A stretch of DNA of 64,000 nt from Selaginella moellendorffii (GCF_000143415.4 NW_003314285.1:1353729-1417728), one strand, 5' to 3'. Shown: positions 1 to 11,500, counted from the stretch's first letter. Numbers and translations: made by a program. Notes: a model not told the origin generated them from the letters alone.

Positions 1-15
1 AATTGTGTTCTCAAG

Positions 16-339
16 ATGGGCAACTGGGCTTTCACTGTGTTTGTTTGTTGCATTTTGTTTTTTTCATCACTCTACAAAGTAGATGCAAGCTATGTTTTTG
101 CATGGAAGTCTAATTCTGATTGTTTAAATTCATTATCGGATAAAAAGTTCTATGTCAATCGTGGTTGCAATAACTTAGATGTGAATTACCGAAGTGGGTA
201 TGAGCTTTTCTACAACAGTAATGAGGTTGTTTGTTTCTACAATACTATTAATTGCCAGGGCTCACCTGTGACAACCATTTCCAAGTACACTAAAGATTGT
301 CGAGGATTTGGCTGGAGGAGTGTGCGCATTGGCTGTTGA
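16..339 (+). CDS. MiAMP1-like secreted antimicrobial protein
   Basis: Single-exon protein of 107 residues. Residues 1-24 form a hydrophobic signal peptide ending near VDA|SY. The mature part has six cysteines (three possible disulfides) and ends in DCRGFGWRSVRIGC, which closely follows the end of macadamia MiAMP1 (C-x-x-FGW-K/R-S-x-x-I-x-C); the start, aromatic then FAW, also fits. MiAMP1 proteins are small Greek-key beta-barrel antifungal proteins secreted to the apoplast, known from macadamia, conifers and early-diverging plants. The gene stands alone at the edge of a repeat-rich, AT-rich tract. Family call by motif only; a more general beta/gamma-crystallin-like secreted protein is the alternative. 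Confidence 0.72.
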   Translation: MGNWAFTVFVCCILFFSSLYKVDASYVFAWKSNSDCLNSLSDKKFYVNRGCNNLDVNYRSGYELFYNSNEVVCFYNTINCQGSPVTTISKYTKDCRGFGWRSVRIGC

Positions 340-1119
340 AAACCATCATATATAAGCAATGAGTATGTTCAACATCAAAGTGGTGATCTTTCAGTAATAA
401 GTTGATGTTTATGGTTATAATAAAGTTCTGAAAAGTTATTAAGTAACTTTAATTTGGTGTCTTTATATAATATGTCTAAGCTCTCTATTTAGATTTGTTA
501 TTTTTACATAACTCATATAAATTTGCTTATTTATTTTGAAAATTAATTGGTTCTCATTTTTTTAGCCAAATTTATTTAAGAAAGTTTATAAATTATAATT
601 CTTTCCTTGGGCTTTCTAGAGGACTTTTTTCTCTCAAAAATTAAGTAAGATATGCAGAATATACGTGGATATTTTGTCATAGTCATTTAGATTAATATTG
701 TATAGATTGAACAATTTGGAAACCTTTTTTGTATTTTTCTATACTTTGTTAATCTTGAGGGCTTAGAGTTTTTAGTGATTATCACAAAATATCAGTCACT
801 ATGAGATAGAGGTAAAGAACTCTATAAATAAAGACTTTGTGTTGTTGGTAGTTACTTTGTTTAATGTTTAGTTTCCGTAAGGTGTAGAGTTAGATTTACC
901 TTTTCTAGATGAGCTATGTAAGGCTCAAAAGTAGATTTAAAAGCTTCATAATGAGTTTAAGAATCTTGCATTAATTACTCATAACTTACCATTGAGGTAT
1001 TTACATTCTCAATATGATATATTTTTTACTTTATAGAGACTCATGTTATTTTCGGCTAATAGTGCTTTTGATCTTTATTCCGTGCTTTCTCTAAATTTAC
1101 TATGAATTTTTGAACATAT

Positions 1120-1225
1120 TAGACGTTGTCATATGACTAAGAAATTACATATGCTTTTTTATTGGCTAGAGATATGACATGATATTATCTAGTATATACA
1201 TAGCTATGTTCAATATCAAGTTTAT
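1120..1225 (+). pseudogene. Decayed Ty3/gypsy integrase zinc-finger patch
   Basis: Read through two stops, the translation keeps the order H-x-x-x-K-x-L-H-x-L-F-Y-W-x-x-x-x-x-D-I and later Y-I-x-x-Y-V-x-x-Q. This resembles the HHCC region of gypsy integrases (H...K...FYW...DI..Y...C..CQ). The cysteines are lost and the frame is interrupted, so this is at most an old remnant. It lies upstream in the same AT-rich debris and has no other recognisable element part. Confidence 0.35.
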
Positions 1226-1544
1226 AATACTCCCCGTTGTACTACAATGAAACTTAATTATAATTTCCCATCCATTTGAGGTGGTGGTGTTTCATCTAAT
1301 AAGGCCTTTGTAAGACATAAATCCCTAAGTCTCAAAATAGGGCCAAAGGTTTGCCACGTGGTAGTGGCCAAAGTGAAATTTTAATGTGTAACACTTTTGG
1401 ACTAAAAGTTTTAATTTGAAAAGTGGAGAGTAAGAGTGGAACTCTTAAAGACATGCTTGAGGAACAAGCACAAATAAGTAAGTTTTTAGTAAATAATAAT
1501 AATATATGGCAAATGTTATGATATGTGGAAGTGTTGATATTGAA

Positions 1545-1770
1545 AGACCAAGTACGAAATTAAGTTTGAGACCAAGTCTGAAATAGAGTCTAAATTTGAG
1601 GTCTAGACTAAGTCTGACACTGAGTCTAAGATTGAGTCTAAGATGGAGATGGAGGTTGAGATTGAACCTGAGATAGAGACCGAGATTGAGATTAAGTTTG
1701 AGTTTAAGTCTAAGTCTAAGTCCAAACTGAAATGAAGTTTAATACAAAGACTAAGTCCAAGTCAGTCTAA
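1545..1770. repeat. Degenerate hexamer repeat (GAG-TCT-AAG type)
   Basis: A stretch built from variants of GAGTCTAAG / GAGATTGAG / AAGTTTGAG with 6-bp periodicity, strongly purine-pyrimidine alternating in triplets. The same motif family, on the opposite strand, recurs at 13530-13622. It is degenerate and has no gene attached. Confidence 0.6.
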
Positions 1771-4700
1771 GAGTGAAAACCCAAAGTGCAGACCACTCTT
1801 GAGTTCATAAGCTGAAAAGTTAAGCTCATGAGTTGAGTTCTATTTTCAATTGTAGTTTAATACAAATATTATAAATTTTAAAAAATTAAAGTTATAAAAA
1901 ACCTAACTTTATACTATATTTTCATAACTCTCTATATTTTATATAGATAAAACTATTTATAGGAGGCTTTTTGTCCAAGAATTTAAATATTTACTATATG
2001 TTATTATAGGTAAGTTTGTCAAAACATAAAATAAAATGGTTTTAATGTTGGTAGTTTCAACTCTTGAAATCTTTCTTAAGGTAGTAATTCAAGGATTAGG
2101 AGCTGCAATATTCATCCCATTGCACAACACATCCAAATCATACAAAAGATAGAAAAAAAGGGTAATAAAAATAATGATCATATATTGGAAATAAACGCAC
2201 TGATAAAAGGTGCAACAAATTTGGTGAAAAAGAATGCCCTCTTATTTATTTTAAAAAATTGCAATTCTGTGACTTTTAAGAAATGTGTTATTTGTTTTCT
2301 AGCTTTTGGTGGAAATAGTGGCAATAATCAGTACAACAACATATACACTCTTGCAATATATTGCAATATTATAGCCCCAAACTACTATGAAACATATTTT
2401 GAGATAGTAAAGACAGAAAGAAAGACACTCTAGTATTACAAATAGTATTATGAAAAGAAAATTTATAAATATATTAAATGAAATGAATGCTTTATTATTA
2501 ATTATATAAAGTATAAAAAGTATATATTACCGATAGAAAATAAATATCAATAGTCTTGGAGAATATTATTAGCTCCAAAAGTCTTATAACTTAGCAGTAG
2601 TAAGGCTTGCTTAGTATATATGAATATCCGTTTTAAGATCTTAGTGTAAGGTTTTGATGAAAATGTAGTATATATATGCCTTCTTATGTTTCTTGCATTT
2701 AATAAAGTTTGGATATGTGCAAGAACTAAAGTATTGAATAACAATTGTGAATTCTCCATATTCTATTTTGACAATCTGCAATATCTTGGAGCAAAATAGT
2801 ATTTAATATCAAGCTTGTGAGAGCTTTTCGCTCCAAAAGCTATGCTAATATCTTCACCAATAAAGAAAAAACAATACTTTAAGTGAACATTTTTCATGTC
2901 ATTAATAGAAGCTTGGGAATTGTACTTTATAATGTGCCACGAACCACTTCCTCAACTACAATTACCACTTCTTAAGATAGTGGAATCACCTTCCTCTTTA
3001 TCCTATTATATAACATCTTAACATAAGGCTTTGTTTCTAGTATCTTCCTTTCTCAAATGTTAATGCTTTTGAAGATTGCTCTATAGTATATATCAAATTC
3101 AATAAACATGTTTTATACAAATTTATTTTCCCTTTCCTTACCTCAAAAGAATGCTAGCTCTAATGTTTACTCTTGGAGGTGTACATAAGGTCCTCAAGTT
3201 CTAATGAAAACAAACAACATTAAAAAGTAACAAATGTAAAGAAGAAATAAGAGATTTCACTTCTTCCAACCACTCTATCCCAAAGAAGGAAGTAGTACAT
3301 CTTGGCTTTGTAAATGGTATAACATAGAGGAGAATTTTTGCAAAACTAACACCTGAATCCAATAATAATGGTGATACAGACAAGAGAATTGATTGTAGAC
3401 CCTTAAAAAAATATAGAATTTCTACAGCCATTTTGATTACATGCTTCATCTATGCAATCCAAATTACTACCACAGTGAACCATAAACATTGTTCCTTCAA
3501 AATGTTAGAAGTGTGTGGTCTTGATCTTGCACTAGATTTAGATATCCTACTTGGTCTCTATCCCTTTTCATTTGGAACTAGTGCTATCGATAAAAGGTGG
3601 TAGATCAAAGAAAATGTTGCTATTGTAGTAGAATGAAAAGCTCACTCATGAGTGGGAAAATTGGAAAGCATTGCTAATAGCTTGAATATTACTAAAGATG
3701 GAGCTAGTGAATTTAGGTTTGACATTAGCATAACTTTTCCATTTAAACTAAAAGAGGAGGAGAGGATAATGACTAACCTTGCTTCACATTCACTTTGGTT
3801 TAAACATTTTGATTGAAGTTCCAAAAACTTGAATCTCCTCGGAGTTTGAATTCTGCAAATTTTATTATTATCCACCTTTGCCCACACTAGAAAGAAGAAA
3901 CACTGAGCAACAACTATATTGGTGTTGTTGCAAATTATAGCCTCCAACAAAATAGACCCAAGATGAAGATCAAAAGGGCAACATAAAAAACTTTCAGAAA
4001 CATGGCTTTGAGAGAATAAAAGTGGTGGGTGATCTCAAAAATGTAAAAGAAACTTCTTCATCCTTTTTTATAAATTTTGGAATTTTCTATCTCCCTTATA
4101 TTGCTTATAAAAATCTATAGTGAAACATAAATTGAGATTTAAGGAGAGCAATAAGAAGAATAACAACAATGTATAAATAAATTTAAATACTATAGCATAT
4201 CTAATATGTGTAAGTGTGATAGTATTATCATGTGTTCTACTGTCTATTGCATGCATACAAATCTAAGAAAAGGTTTTCAACATGTGAAGTTTGATTGTTA
4301 GTGATGATGTTATTAATGATATTTTGCTTTGGCATTCCAAGATATCTGATCATGTGTAAAATATCATTAGTTTGTCAAATCTTTAGTATTAGATGATGTC
4401 AATAATGATAATTCTTTAATGACATAGTTTTGATTCTCAATATAAATTGAGTTTTATCCATATATGTAAATACTGCTCAATGACATTTAGAGCATGTGCC
4501 TATAATTTAAGTTCATACATAATACAAAACAAATTTATGGATGAGGATTCATCCATTCATAGATTAATATAGTACAATATATTTAATATAATAATGCAAC
4601 ATACCAGATTTATACTCTTTAAAGTTCTGTCACGAATCCAAAATATGTAAGAAATCTTGTTGAGAATGCATCCTTTCTATATATTTAGAAAAAATAATAT

Positions 4701-4840
4701 TAATTCTCCAATAACTTAAACATTAAAAAGTGCTATATATACCATCATTTATAAATTTTTTAAAAAAATTACATACAATATGATATATTATTGATAAATA
4801 AAATAGGGTATACACCAAACAGTTTTTAACCTTGGGTAGA

Positions 4841-5512
4841 GGTTATTCAAATAACCTTAGGCCCCTAGACCTCGAAACTACCCGAGGTCAAGCTCGAGCT
4901 AGCCACCTCGAGCAATTTCTGGCCTTGATGGGCCAAGGTTATTCAAATAACCTCAGGCTGCCAGACCCCAAAACTACCCGAGGTTGAGCTCGAGCTAGCC
5001 ACCTTGGGCAGTTTCTGGCCTAGAGGGGCCAAGGTTATTCAAATAACCTCTGGTTGCTAGACCTCGAAACTACCCAAGATCGAGCTCGGGCTGGCCACCT
5101 CAGGCAATTTCTAGCTTAGAGGGGCTAAGGTTATTCAAATAACTTTGGGCCCCCAGACCCCAAAACTACTTGAGGTCGAATTTGAGCTAGCCACCTCAGG
5201 TAGTTTCTGACCTTGAGGGGCTGAGGTTATTCAAAAAACCTCAAGCCCCCACACCCTAAAACTGCCTAAAGTCAAGCTTGAGCTGGCGACCTTAGGTAGT
5301 TTTTGGCCTAGAGGGGCCGAGGTTATTCAAACAACTTTGGGCCCTTGCACCCCCAAACTACCCGAGGTCGAGCTTAGGCTAGCCACCTTGGGCAATTTTT
5401 GGCCTAGAGGGGCTGAGGTTATTCAAATAATCTTGGGCCCCCAGATCCCGAAACTGCCCGAGGTCCAACTTGGGCTCACCACCTCAGGTAGTTTTCGGCC
5501 TCAGGCAAGCCC
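4841..5512. repeat. 96-bp tandem repeat, seven copies
   Basis: The landmark GGTTATTCAAATAACC starts at 4841, 4937, 5033, 5129, 5225, 5321 and 5417, an exact 96-bp period. Each unit also holds a GC-rich dyad of the form CCCGAGGT ... ACCTCGGG flanking a GAGCTCGAGCT core. Copies differ by scattered substitutions, mostly C-to-T or G-to-A, but not in length. 96 is a multiple of 3, so short open frames with a 32-residue period run through it; I do not regard these as genes. Confidence 0.9.
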
Positions 5513-6673
5513 GATAGTGCCACTAACATCATATTCAATCTTGTGGTTGAGTAGATTTGCAATATATTCCTAGGTATTGATTTGAAACTCTATTAGCTAT
5601 GCAAGTCTTGATTGAGCTCTATTACCCACTAGATAGTATTATGATTGATTGCACAATAAATAATTGTTCTATAGTGGAGTTAGCATATGATTCGAGTAGA
5701 TCAATATTTGCTATTGAAGAATATCATTTATTCAAACATTGGCTTAGAGCTACTTCTAACCTCAAGGTGGTGAATTATGTTTATTAAGATTTCAACACAT
5801 ATTTAATTTTGTTTTATAGATCATAGTCATCTTGAGTTTTTAGAGTTGGAGGTTTTAGAAATCTCCCAAAGTATACAAAAGCTATGGCTTAACAAATGCA
5901 AAGTGAGCGCAATCTCAATATAGAAGGAAGTATAAAAAAAAATGATATGTTGATGATGAGATAGACGAAAGTTAAATGAATTCTTACTTGAGAAGAAAAT
6001 CCTGTCATATATCAGAATATTAGTAATAGTGTCAGTGTTAGTTGTCAATGTTAATATTATATTCCATAATTACAAATTGGTATTCTCACATGCAACCATC
6101 AGTTTGTAATGCTTGTGTGTTGCCATCTCATCCTTCAATATCTTGTCGACAATTATATATAAAGTGATAACACCATTTATGTAGCATTTGCAGCAGTGCT
6201 CAACAAAACTGTAAAATCCCATAAAAATGTTTTGACCCAAGAGAAAAAGGCATATTAGGCATCTTAGAATCAAACTGTCAATTTTTTTATTAATTCCCAC
6301 TAAATCAAAAGTGAGCTTTTCTATGGATTAAGTGTAGTAGATTTCAACTTGAGGAAACTCCCCATTATTGACTTTGTCATCCACATCTAAAAAATGATAT
6401 ATTAGGTGGCAAGAGAGCCTATATATTTTCTTCTTTCCTAAATTGAACTTTAATACTTTGTGTGTGTGTGTGTATATATATAGTAAAAGGACAATATAAT
6501 AGTATAGTAAAGCAATTCCAGATCTTACATTCAACTATAAGATAGCTTAAAAAACCCATATTCTACACTATCCAATACATTGTTTCCTAAGGGGATGTTG
6601 TTCCTCACCATTAAGCAATAGTGGGTATGTGTCCATAACTTGTTTTTGAATTTATTGCATATCCAAACATTTG
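5513..6673. other. Intergenic, no supported gene
   Basis: AT-rich sequence between the tandem array and the LTR element. It contains a short GT/TA dinucleotide run at about 6460-6482. Open frames are under 80 codons, without motifs. Confidence 0.6.
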
Positions 6674-6678
6674 TCTTG

Positions 6679-7097
6679 TGGAGAAGGGAGAAAAAGACAA
6701 GCTTGAGGATTCAAGCTTAGGAAAGTAAACTTGAGAGGTTCAAGGTTAGGACTGTATTCCTAACCTTGACGTGAACAGTAGCGACTATAAAAGTAGGACT
6801 TAGAATGTTTTTAGACAGATCCCTAATACAAAATACATTGCAATACATCGTCATTCTGCCTATCTCTTTGGCTATTCACAGCAATGTCTTACTTACCCAC
6901 CGCCTTCAAGGGATCAAAGGCGTGGGACTAGCACCTTCAAGCACATGTTCACAGTCTCCACTTGGTTTTGCACAAGCAGGTAAGTGCATTCATTTTGTAG
7001 TGTAGTTTTAGATTTAAGGACTAGATTAGATTTGAATCTCCTAGGAAGATCTCGTGTGGACGTTTTACTCCCAGTCCAGAGAATCCAGGAGTTTTCA
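6679..7097 (+). repeat. 5' LTR of the gag-only element
   Basis: 419 bp, TG...CA, identical to the 3' LTR apart from one extra A in the CCGCCTTCAAGGG run. U3 holds two perfect inverted repeats: 6699-6706 with 6711-6718 (8-bp arms), and 6741-6751 with 6758-6768 (11-bp arms, 6-nt loop). A TATAAAA box at 6786-6792 lies just downstream of them and probably drives transcription of the genomic RNA. Confidence 0.93.
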
Positions 7098-7098
7098 C

Positions 7099-7116
7099 TG
7101 GCGACCACGGTGGGAT
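7099..7116 (+). other. Primer-binding site candidate
   Basis: One base after the 5' LTR, the sequence reads TGGCGACCACGGTGGGA. Position and the TGGCGAC start fit a tRNA primer-binding site of the kind seen in plant Tat/Ogre-like Ty3 elements (often tRNA-Arg). The tRNA match was not computed. Confidence 0.5.
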
Positions 7117-8122
7117 GACGGTGACGTGAAGAGCTCATGGGATAGAGCAGATCAAGACGATCATTTTCCCCAAAACTTCAAGGAAAACGGACCAAAGACG
7201 CTCAAGAAAATGGCATAGGAAGAAAAAGCCCCAAAAATCAAGAAAAACAAGACCGTAAAACAAAAACAGTGGAAGAGCATGAAGGAATGAAGAAAAAAAT
7301 GGAGCGTAAGACCAAAAGATGAAGAACACTTGAAGATTGAAGCCACCCAAGTCGTGGAAAACTTGGAGCGTACGTGTAACTGTTTTTGGCGAGAGGTTGA
7401 AGAAAGCAAATATTCCAAGAATCTACGATAAGGAAACGACCAAGGGAAAATTCTAGCGCCTGAAGATGGAGGAAGAATGAAAAAGCACGACTGCCCATTT
7501 GGAGACACAAGCTGTACAAGATACAAGGACTGCCTTTTGTGTGGATTCAGAAATTGTGCTAAACCATACAAGTAATGCTATTCAAAATGGCGATGCGACA
7601 CTTGCAAACAAGCAAAAGCAAGACTGTGAATCAGGGATGACATTGCCGCAACGGAAGAGAGAAAGAAACGAGAAGAAATAGCCCACGAAAATGACACCAA
7701 AAAGAGTGACGATAGTTTAAAAAAAGAAGAAAAACAGAGCACTAGTTGCTTTCAAGAATTCAAAGAAACAGTCTTGCGACTATTACACAATTTGTCCAGC
7801 AAATTGAAAGAGCCAAAGGGGAGGAATGATAAAAGAGAATGAACAATCACCAAAATTTTGTAGCCCACATGAGGAGAGCGATAACAATGACGCAAAATGG
7901 AATTTTTGGGCTTGCACGAGAGACCAGCGAGATGAGGAAATCCCTCGATAGATGCAAGACTCTCAAAACTTTTTAGAAGCCATCAGGCAGCTGCCATCTG
8001 AAATTCAGGAATGAATCTTTAATTTAGTTCACAACACATTAGACAAGGAGAACTATACACCAATTTGCAACGGCGCTATCATACACGGCGCACAGTTTAT
8101 AGCAAAACAAGATAAACAAGAA

Positions 8123-8878
8123 TTGTATACGTGGAGAATCATCCTCGAGCTCTCGTGGAGATCTTTCGTGTACATCGATCAAGAATTTATTTGTCTCAAG
8201 GAAGAAGTTGAGTGGCATACTTGGGACATTATCACTCGAATTTACGAAGAAATTCCAAGGTTCCTGCTTAGAGAAATACAGGAAATACTTGGACAGCAAT
8301 TTGTAAGAGGATTTATTACACTGGTTGGAAGCGCAATACATGAGCTTACTGACCTCAAGATAAAGGAAGGACTGTGGGCAAAAGAGCACTGGATAGATCC
8401 GCGCACGCATAGGCTTAAAGCAACAAAAATTTGTTGGAATCCATACCTTGACGTGTGGACACCATTTGAGAAGAAAAACATACAGGAATCACGAAGTTGG
8501 AAACCCATATCAATCGGAGAAGGAGAAGTGAGAACATTAAAAATACAACCACTGCTGTATTCAGCATTTTCAAATATTACTATCGACTGGGAAACACAAA
8601 TGCTCATAGTGAGAGCTCGCATTCCCGTACGACCAACATATTGTAAGAGACCAAAACAATTATTCAAGAATTTAGAAAAGATTGGACTCCTAAAGAGAGT
8701 TGCAATCGTTTGCATACCTGCTCGATCCCAAAGTTGGAGAGCAGCACCAAATATTACTAGCGAACAGCTACACCGATCAATTTATGACACAACCGACCTC
8801 CTTCCAACAAACAAAATCATACTTACTTACACCACCAAATTTTTCAAATACAAGACCTTTCCTGAGCTAGACTCATGA
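8123..8878 (+). CDS. Unknown 251-residue protein of the LTR element (ORF1)
   Basis: Open frame of 251 codons between the primer-binding site and gag. No zinc knuckle, protease, RT or integrase motif is visible. It is rich in aromatic and basic residues (many Trp, Ile, Lys, Arg), and the second half contains several R-x-P and K-R-P-K stretches. Some Tat/Ogre Ty3 elements carry an extra frame upstream of gag, so the position suggests an analogous ORF1, but I see no sequence support for homology. It could also be a chance or decayed frame, though 756 bp without a stop in AT-rich DNA argues for past selection. Confidence 0.45.
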   Translation: MYTWRIILELSWRSFVYIDQEFICLKEEVEWHTWDIITRIYEEIPRFLLREIQEILGQQFVRGFITLVGSAIHELTDLKIKEGLWAKEHWIDPRTHRLKATKICWNPYLDVWTPFEKKNIQESRSWKPISIGEGEVRTLKIQPLLYSAFSNITIDWETQMLIVRARIPVRPTYCKRPKQLFKNLEKIGLLKRVAIVCIPARSQSWRAAPNITSEQLHRSIYDTTDLLPTNKIILTYTTKFFKYKTFPELDS

Positions 8879-9118
8879 AAGTGACCTCGAGAAGAAACTC
8901 GGGAAGAATCGAGAAACAAACACTCGATTGAAGACTCAAGACATAAGAGCTTGACTTCGCATTTATATAACAAAATACAAACCTGCAAAAGACTCAAGAC
9001 ATAAGAGCTTGACTTTGCAATCTATGAAAAACAACATTTGATTCAACACACTGTAGATGAATCACAAAATTCAGGAAGTTTACCTCGGCATTTAAGTCAA
9101 GAAGATTTAGAAAACTGA

Positions 9119-11500
9119 ATGCACAAACATAAACCAGACCCAATCAAGATCCGGGAAAGAGATCTTCGACAAAAGACTCGAGAAGTAAGAAAGGAAGAGA
9201 TAGAAAAGGAAAAGTTAGAAGAACAGCAACAACAAATCTTAGAAACAATATTAGAGAAGTACGACAAAGACGATAAACAAATTCAAGTACCCGAGTCAAG
9301 TAACTCGGCAGAAGACAAAGAAGAACCAAATATTGAAGACGTCCCAGAGTTTGAGCCGTTTGAAGAGGCAGAATTCACAGCACCAGAGTTTTACTCATAT
9401 CCTAATTCACCAGAAGAACAACTTATCCAACAAAGTCTACAACAACAAATGGCAATCATCAACCCAGCGACAGCTATAGGGAACATGATTTCCTATCCCA
9501 TTTTTACCGGTGGAAAAACCGAAGATGCGAACCAGCATCTCAAACAATTTGATCAAATTGTAAAGATGAACAAGCAAGAAATGCATCGAGAAATACTTTT
9601 CCCATACACACTTAAAGGAAAAGCCCTCGATTGGCACAACACACTCGATGATGCGATGACCCATGATGAAAAGATCACACAATTTAAAGAACAATTCCAG
9701 ACTGGAGGAACTCAAGAAGAACACTATGAGATCATCAAGAACTTCAAACAAAAACCACGTGAAAGTATTCAAGATTACACTCGAAGATTTAAGTTCCATG
9801 CAAAGCGTTGCAAGGATTTGATAACGGAAAAAGGAAAAAACTTGTCCTATATACAAGGCCTTAAAGAAATCTATAGAAACATGGTAGCACTCGCTGCTGC
9901 AGCAGAGAATCCGGATGAAGAAAATGTCGATACACTCTCCAAAGAAATCTTGACATTAGAAAAACGATTTAAGCAATTCACAAAAGCGGGACCTTCACAA
10001 ACCGATGATAGTTCAGATGATGAAGAAGAGGAAGAAATCTGCATCAAGACAAAGAAGAAACCATCAAAAAACCAAGACTTGAAGGAAATAATCAGGAAAA
10101 TCTCACAAACCAAACTCAAGGAAGGAGTGTGGTGTACAAAGTGTAAAAATGAAGGACATACATATTTGGAATGCAAATTTCAGCTTCCAAAATGTCAAAT
10201 TTGCTATAGAGAAGGCCATATAGCCAAGAATTGCCGATTTAGGAATACAATGGAAGTTTCAAGAATAGAGAATACTTCTTGTCGAGAGCCCAAACTTCGA
10301 TATCAAGGAAACTGGAATCAAAATGCACGACCACCACGCAATGAACCTCCAAGATATAACAATTATTATCAACGTGATGATAATTTGTACAATCAAAGAC
10401 AAAACTATTACCAGCGAGACAATAGCAACTACAATAGGATACCCCCTCAAGATCAAAGACCAAACAACTATTCTGGAAATTATGGAAGAAACTACAATAC
10501 ATATCAGCAACGTGATGGACCTCATGACAACTACCAATGTCCTCCCGCACAAAATTACAATTATGATCAAGAACCATATCGCAACTATAATCAAAGACCA
10601 CCTCAAGCTCAAGGTTACAATTACAACCAGCGACCTGCACCACAACAAGATAATCGACCTCGACAACCTTACCAAAATGCAAATCGCAAGAATAAACAAG
10701 GAGTAAACAATCAGGCTCCGAGACCAAGACCACCAGCAGCACAGAATGTTGAGGTGGAAATTGACAAACCACAAACTTTTGAAGAACCAGCAATACAAAC
10801 TATCACGAGACAACAATACAAGTATCAGCAACCAGATAATCTGGAAGAACAAGATTACAATGATGAAGTTGAAATTATCCCAGAAACCGAATGGAAGAAA
10901 AGCAAGAAAATACTTAAAGCAATTCAAGCTGAATTGCAAGCACAAGATCCAGAAACAATCAAAGAACACGACAAACAATCAAACAATCAAGAAACAAGAA
11001 GTTTTACCCAAGCGGAGCTGGCACCTGTTCAGCAGAAAGAAAAGTTTCATGTGGAAGAGCAAGCTGAAGCAAGGTTGAAGCAAAACCTGGTGGAAGATGA
11101 ACAGCTTGATCAGATTGAGCAACCAGCAGAAGAAAACGAAGACTTGCAGTGGCTAAAGGTGTTTCAGATGCAGGAACTTGAGGTGGTGCTTCCGAAGTTT
11201 TGTGAGCAGACGGAGCAGAAGAAAAATTCAGTGCCAGAGTTTGACGTGGAACAGGCAGCAGCTGGTCAAGCTGGCTTGGAGCAGAAAGCTGTTGTGAAGA
11301 AGAAAGAAGAAGATGTTAGACAACAAAGAGGTGTAGAAGTTCAGAACCTTGTGGAGCAGCCATCAAGAGGAGCCATATACCCAGGCCAAAGTTTGCACTT
11401 GAACGTGGCTGGTTTGAAGTTGGTGAAGAGACGAGGAAGTGTGTTTCTCAGGTTCTGGTGGGACAGAGGCAAGCTGGTTTCATCCTTTGTAGCTCTGTAG
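9119..11500 (+). CDS. Retrotransposon Gag polyprotein with two zinc knuckles
   Basis: 793 codons. The N-terminus is an acidic/basic coiled-coil-like stretch (about 10-60). A Ty3-type gag core lies at about 120-270 (YPIFTGG start, then LKGKALDWHNTL, later ESIQDYTRRFKFHAKRC). An acidic patch is followed by two CX2CX4HX4C zinc knuckles at about 338-372 (CTKCKNEGHTYLEC and CQICYREGHIAKNC). Residues about 395-520 are extremely Asn/Gln/Tyr/Arg-rich, and a Gln/Glu-rich tail follows. It would assemble virus-like particles and bind the element RNA. No pol domain follows; the frame ends about 275 bp before the 3' LTR. It is intact, consistent with the young age of the insertion. Confidence 0.9.
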   Translation: MHKHKPDPIKIRERDLRQKTREVRKEEIEKEKLEEQQQQILETILEKYDKDDKQIQVPESSNSAEDKEEPNIEDVPEFEPFEEAEFTAPEFYSYPNSPEEQLIQQSLQQQMAIINPATAIGNMISYPIFTGGKTEDANQHLKQFDQIVKMNKQEMHREILFPYTLKGKALDWHNTLDDAMTHDEKITQFKEQFQTGGTQEEHYEIIKNFKQKPRESIQDYTRRFKFHAKRCKDLITEKGKNLSYIQGLKEIYRNMVALAAAAENPDEENVDTLSKEILTLEKRFKQFTKAGPSQTDDSSDDEEEEEICIKTKKKPSKNQDLKEIIRKISQTKLKEGVWCTKCKNEGHTYLECKFQLPKCQICYREGHIAKNCRFRNTMEVSRIENTSCREPKLRYQGNWNQNARPPRNEPPRYNNYYQRDDNLYNQRQNYYQRDNSNYNRIPPQDQRPNNYSGNYGRNYNTYQQRDGPHDNYQCPPAQNYNYDQEPYRNYNQRPPQAQGYNYNQRPAPQQDNRPRQPYQNANRKNKQGVNNQAPRPRPPAAQNVEVEIDKPQTFEEPAIQTITRQQYKYQQPDNLEEQDYNDEVEIIPETEWKKSKKILKAIQAELQAQDPETIKEHDKQSNNQETRSFTQAELAPVQQKEKFHVEEQAEARLKQNLVEDEQLDQIEQPAEENEDLQWLKVFQMQELEVVLPKFCEQTEQKKNSVPEFDVEQAAAGQAGLEQKAVVKKKEEDVRQQRGVEVQNLVEQPSRGAIYPGQSLHLNVAGLKLVKRRGSVFLRFWWDRGKLVSSFVAL

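Larger units (their letters stand above)
340..4840. other. AT-rich intergenic tract without a supported gene
   Basis: About 4.5 kb of AT-rich sequence. Open frames are short (under 105 codons), with no recognisable motif or plausible splice structure. It holds a decayed integrase-like patch near 1.1-1.2 kb and hexamer-type repeats near 1.55-1.77 kb, listed separately. The rest looks like old, unrecognisable transposon debris. Confidence 0.6.

Noticed and set aside
5337..5573. Open frame with 32-residue period in the tandem array
   Set aside because: Explained by the 96-bp repeat length; no start context, no conserved codons.
6459..6482. GT/TA alternating run as a possible Z-DNA or regulatory element
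   Set aside because: Ordinary short microsatellite with no gene nearby.
10259..10978. Minus-strand frames opposite gag (up to 239 codons)
   Set aside because: Mirror of the Asn/Gln-rich gag region; hydrophobic composition is an antisense artefact.
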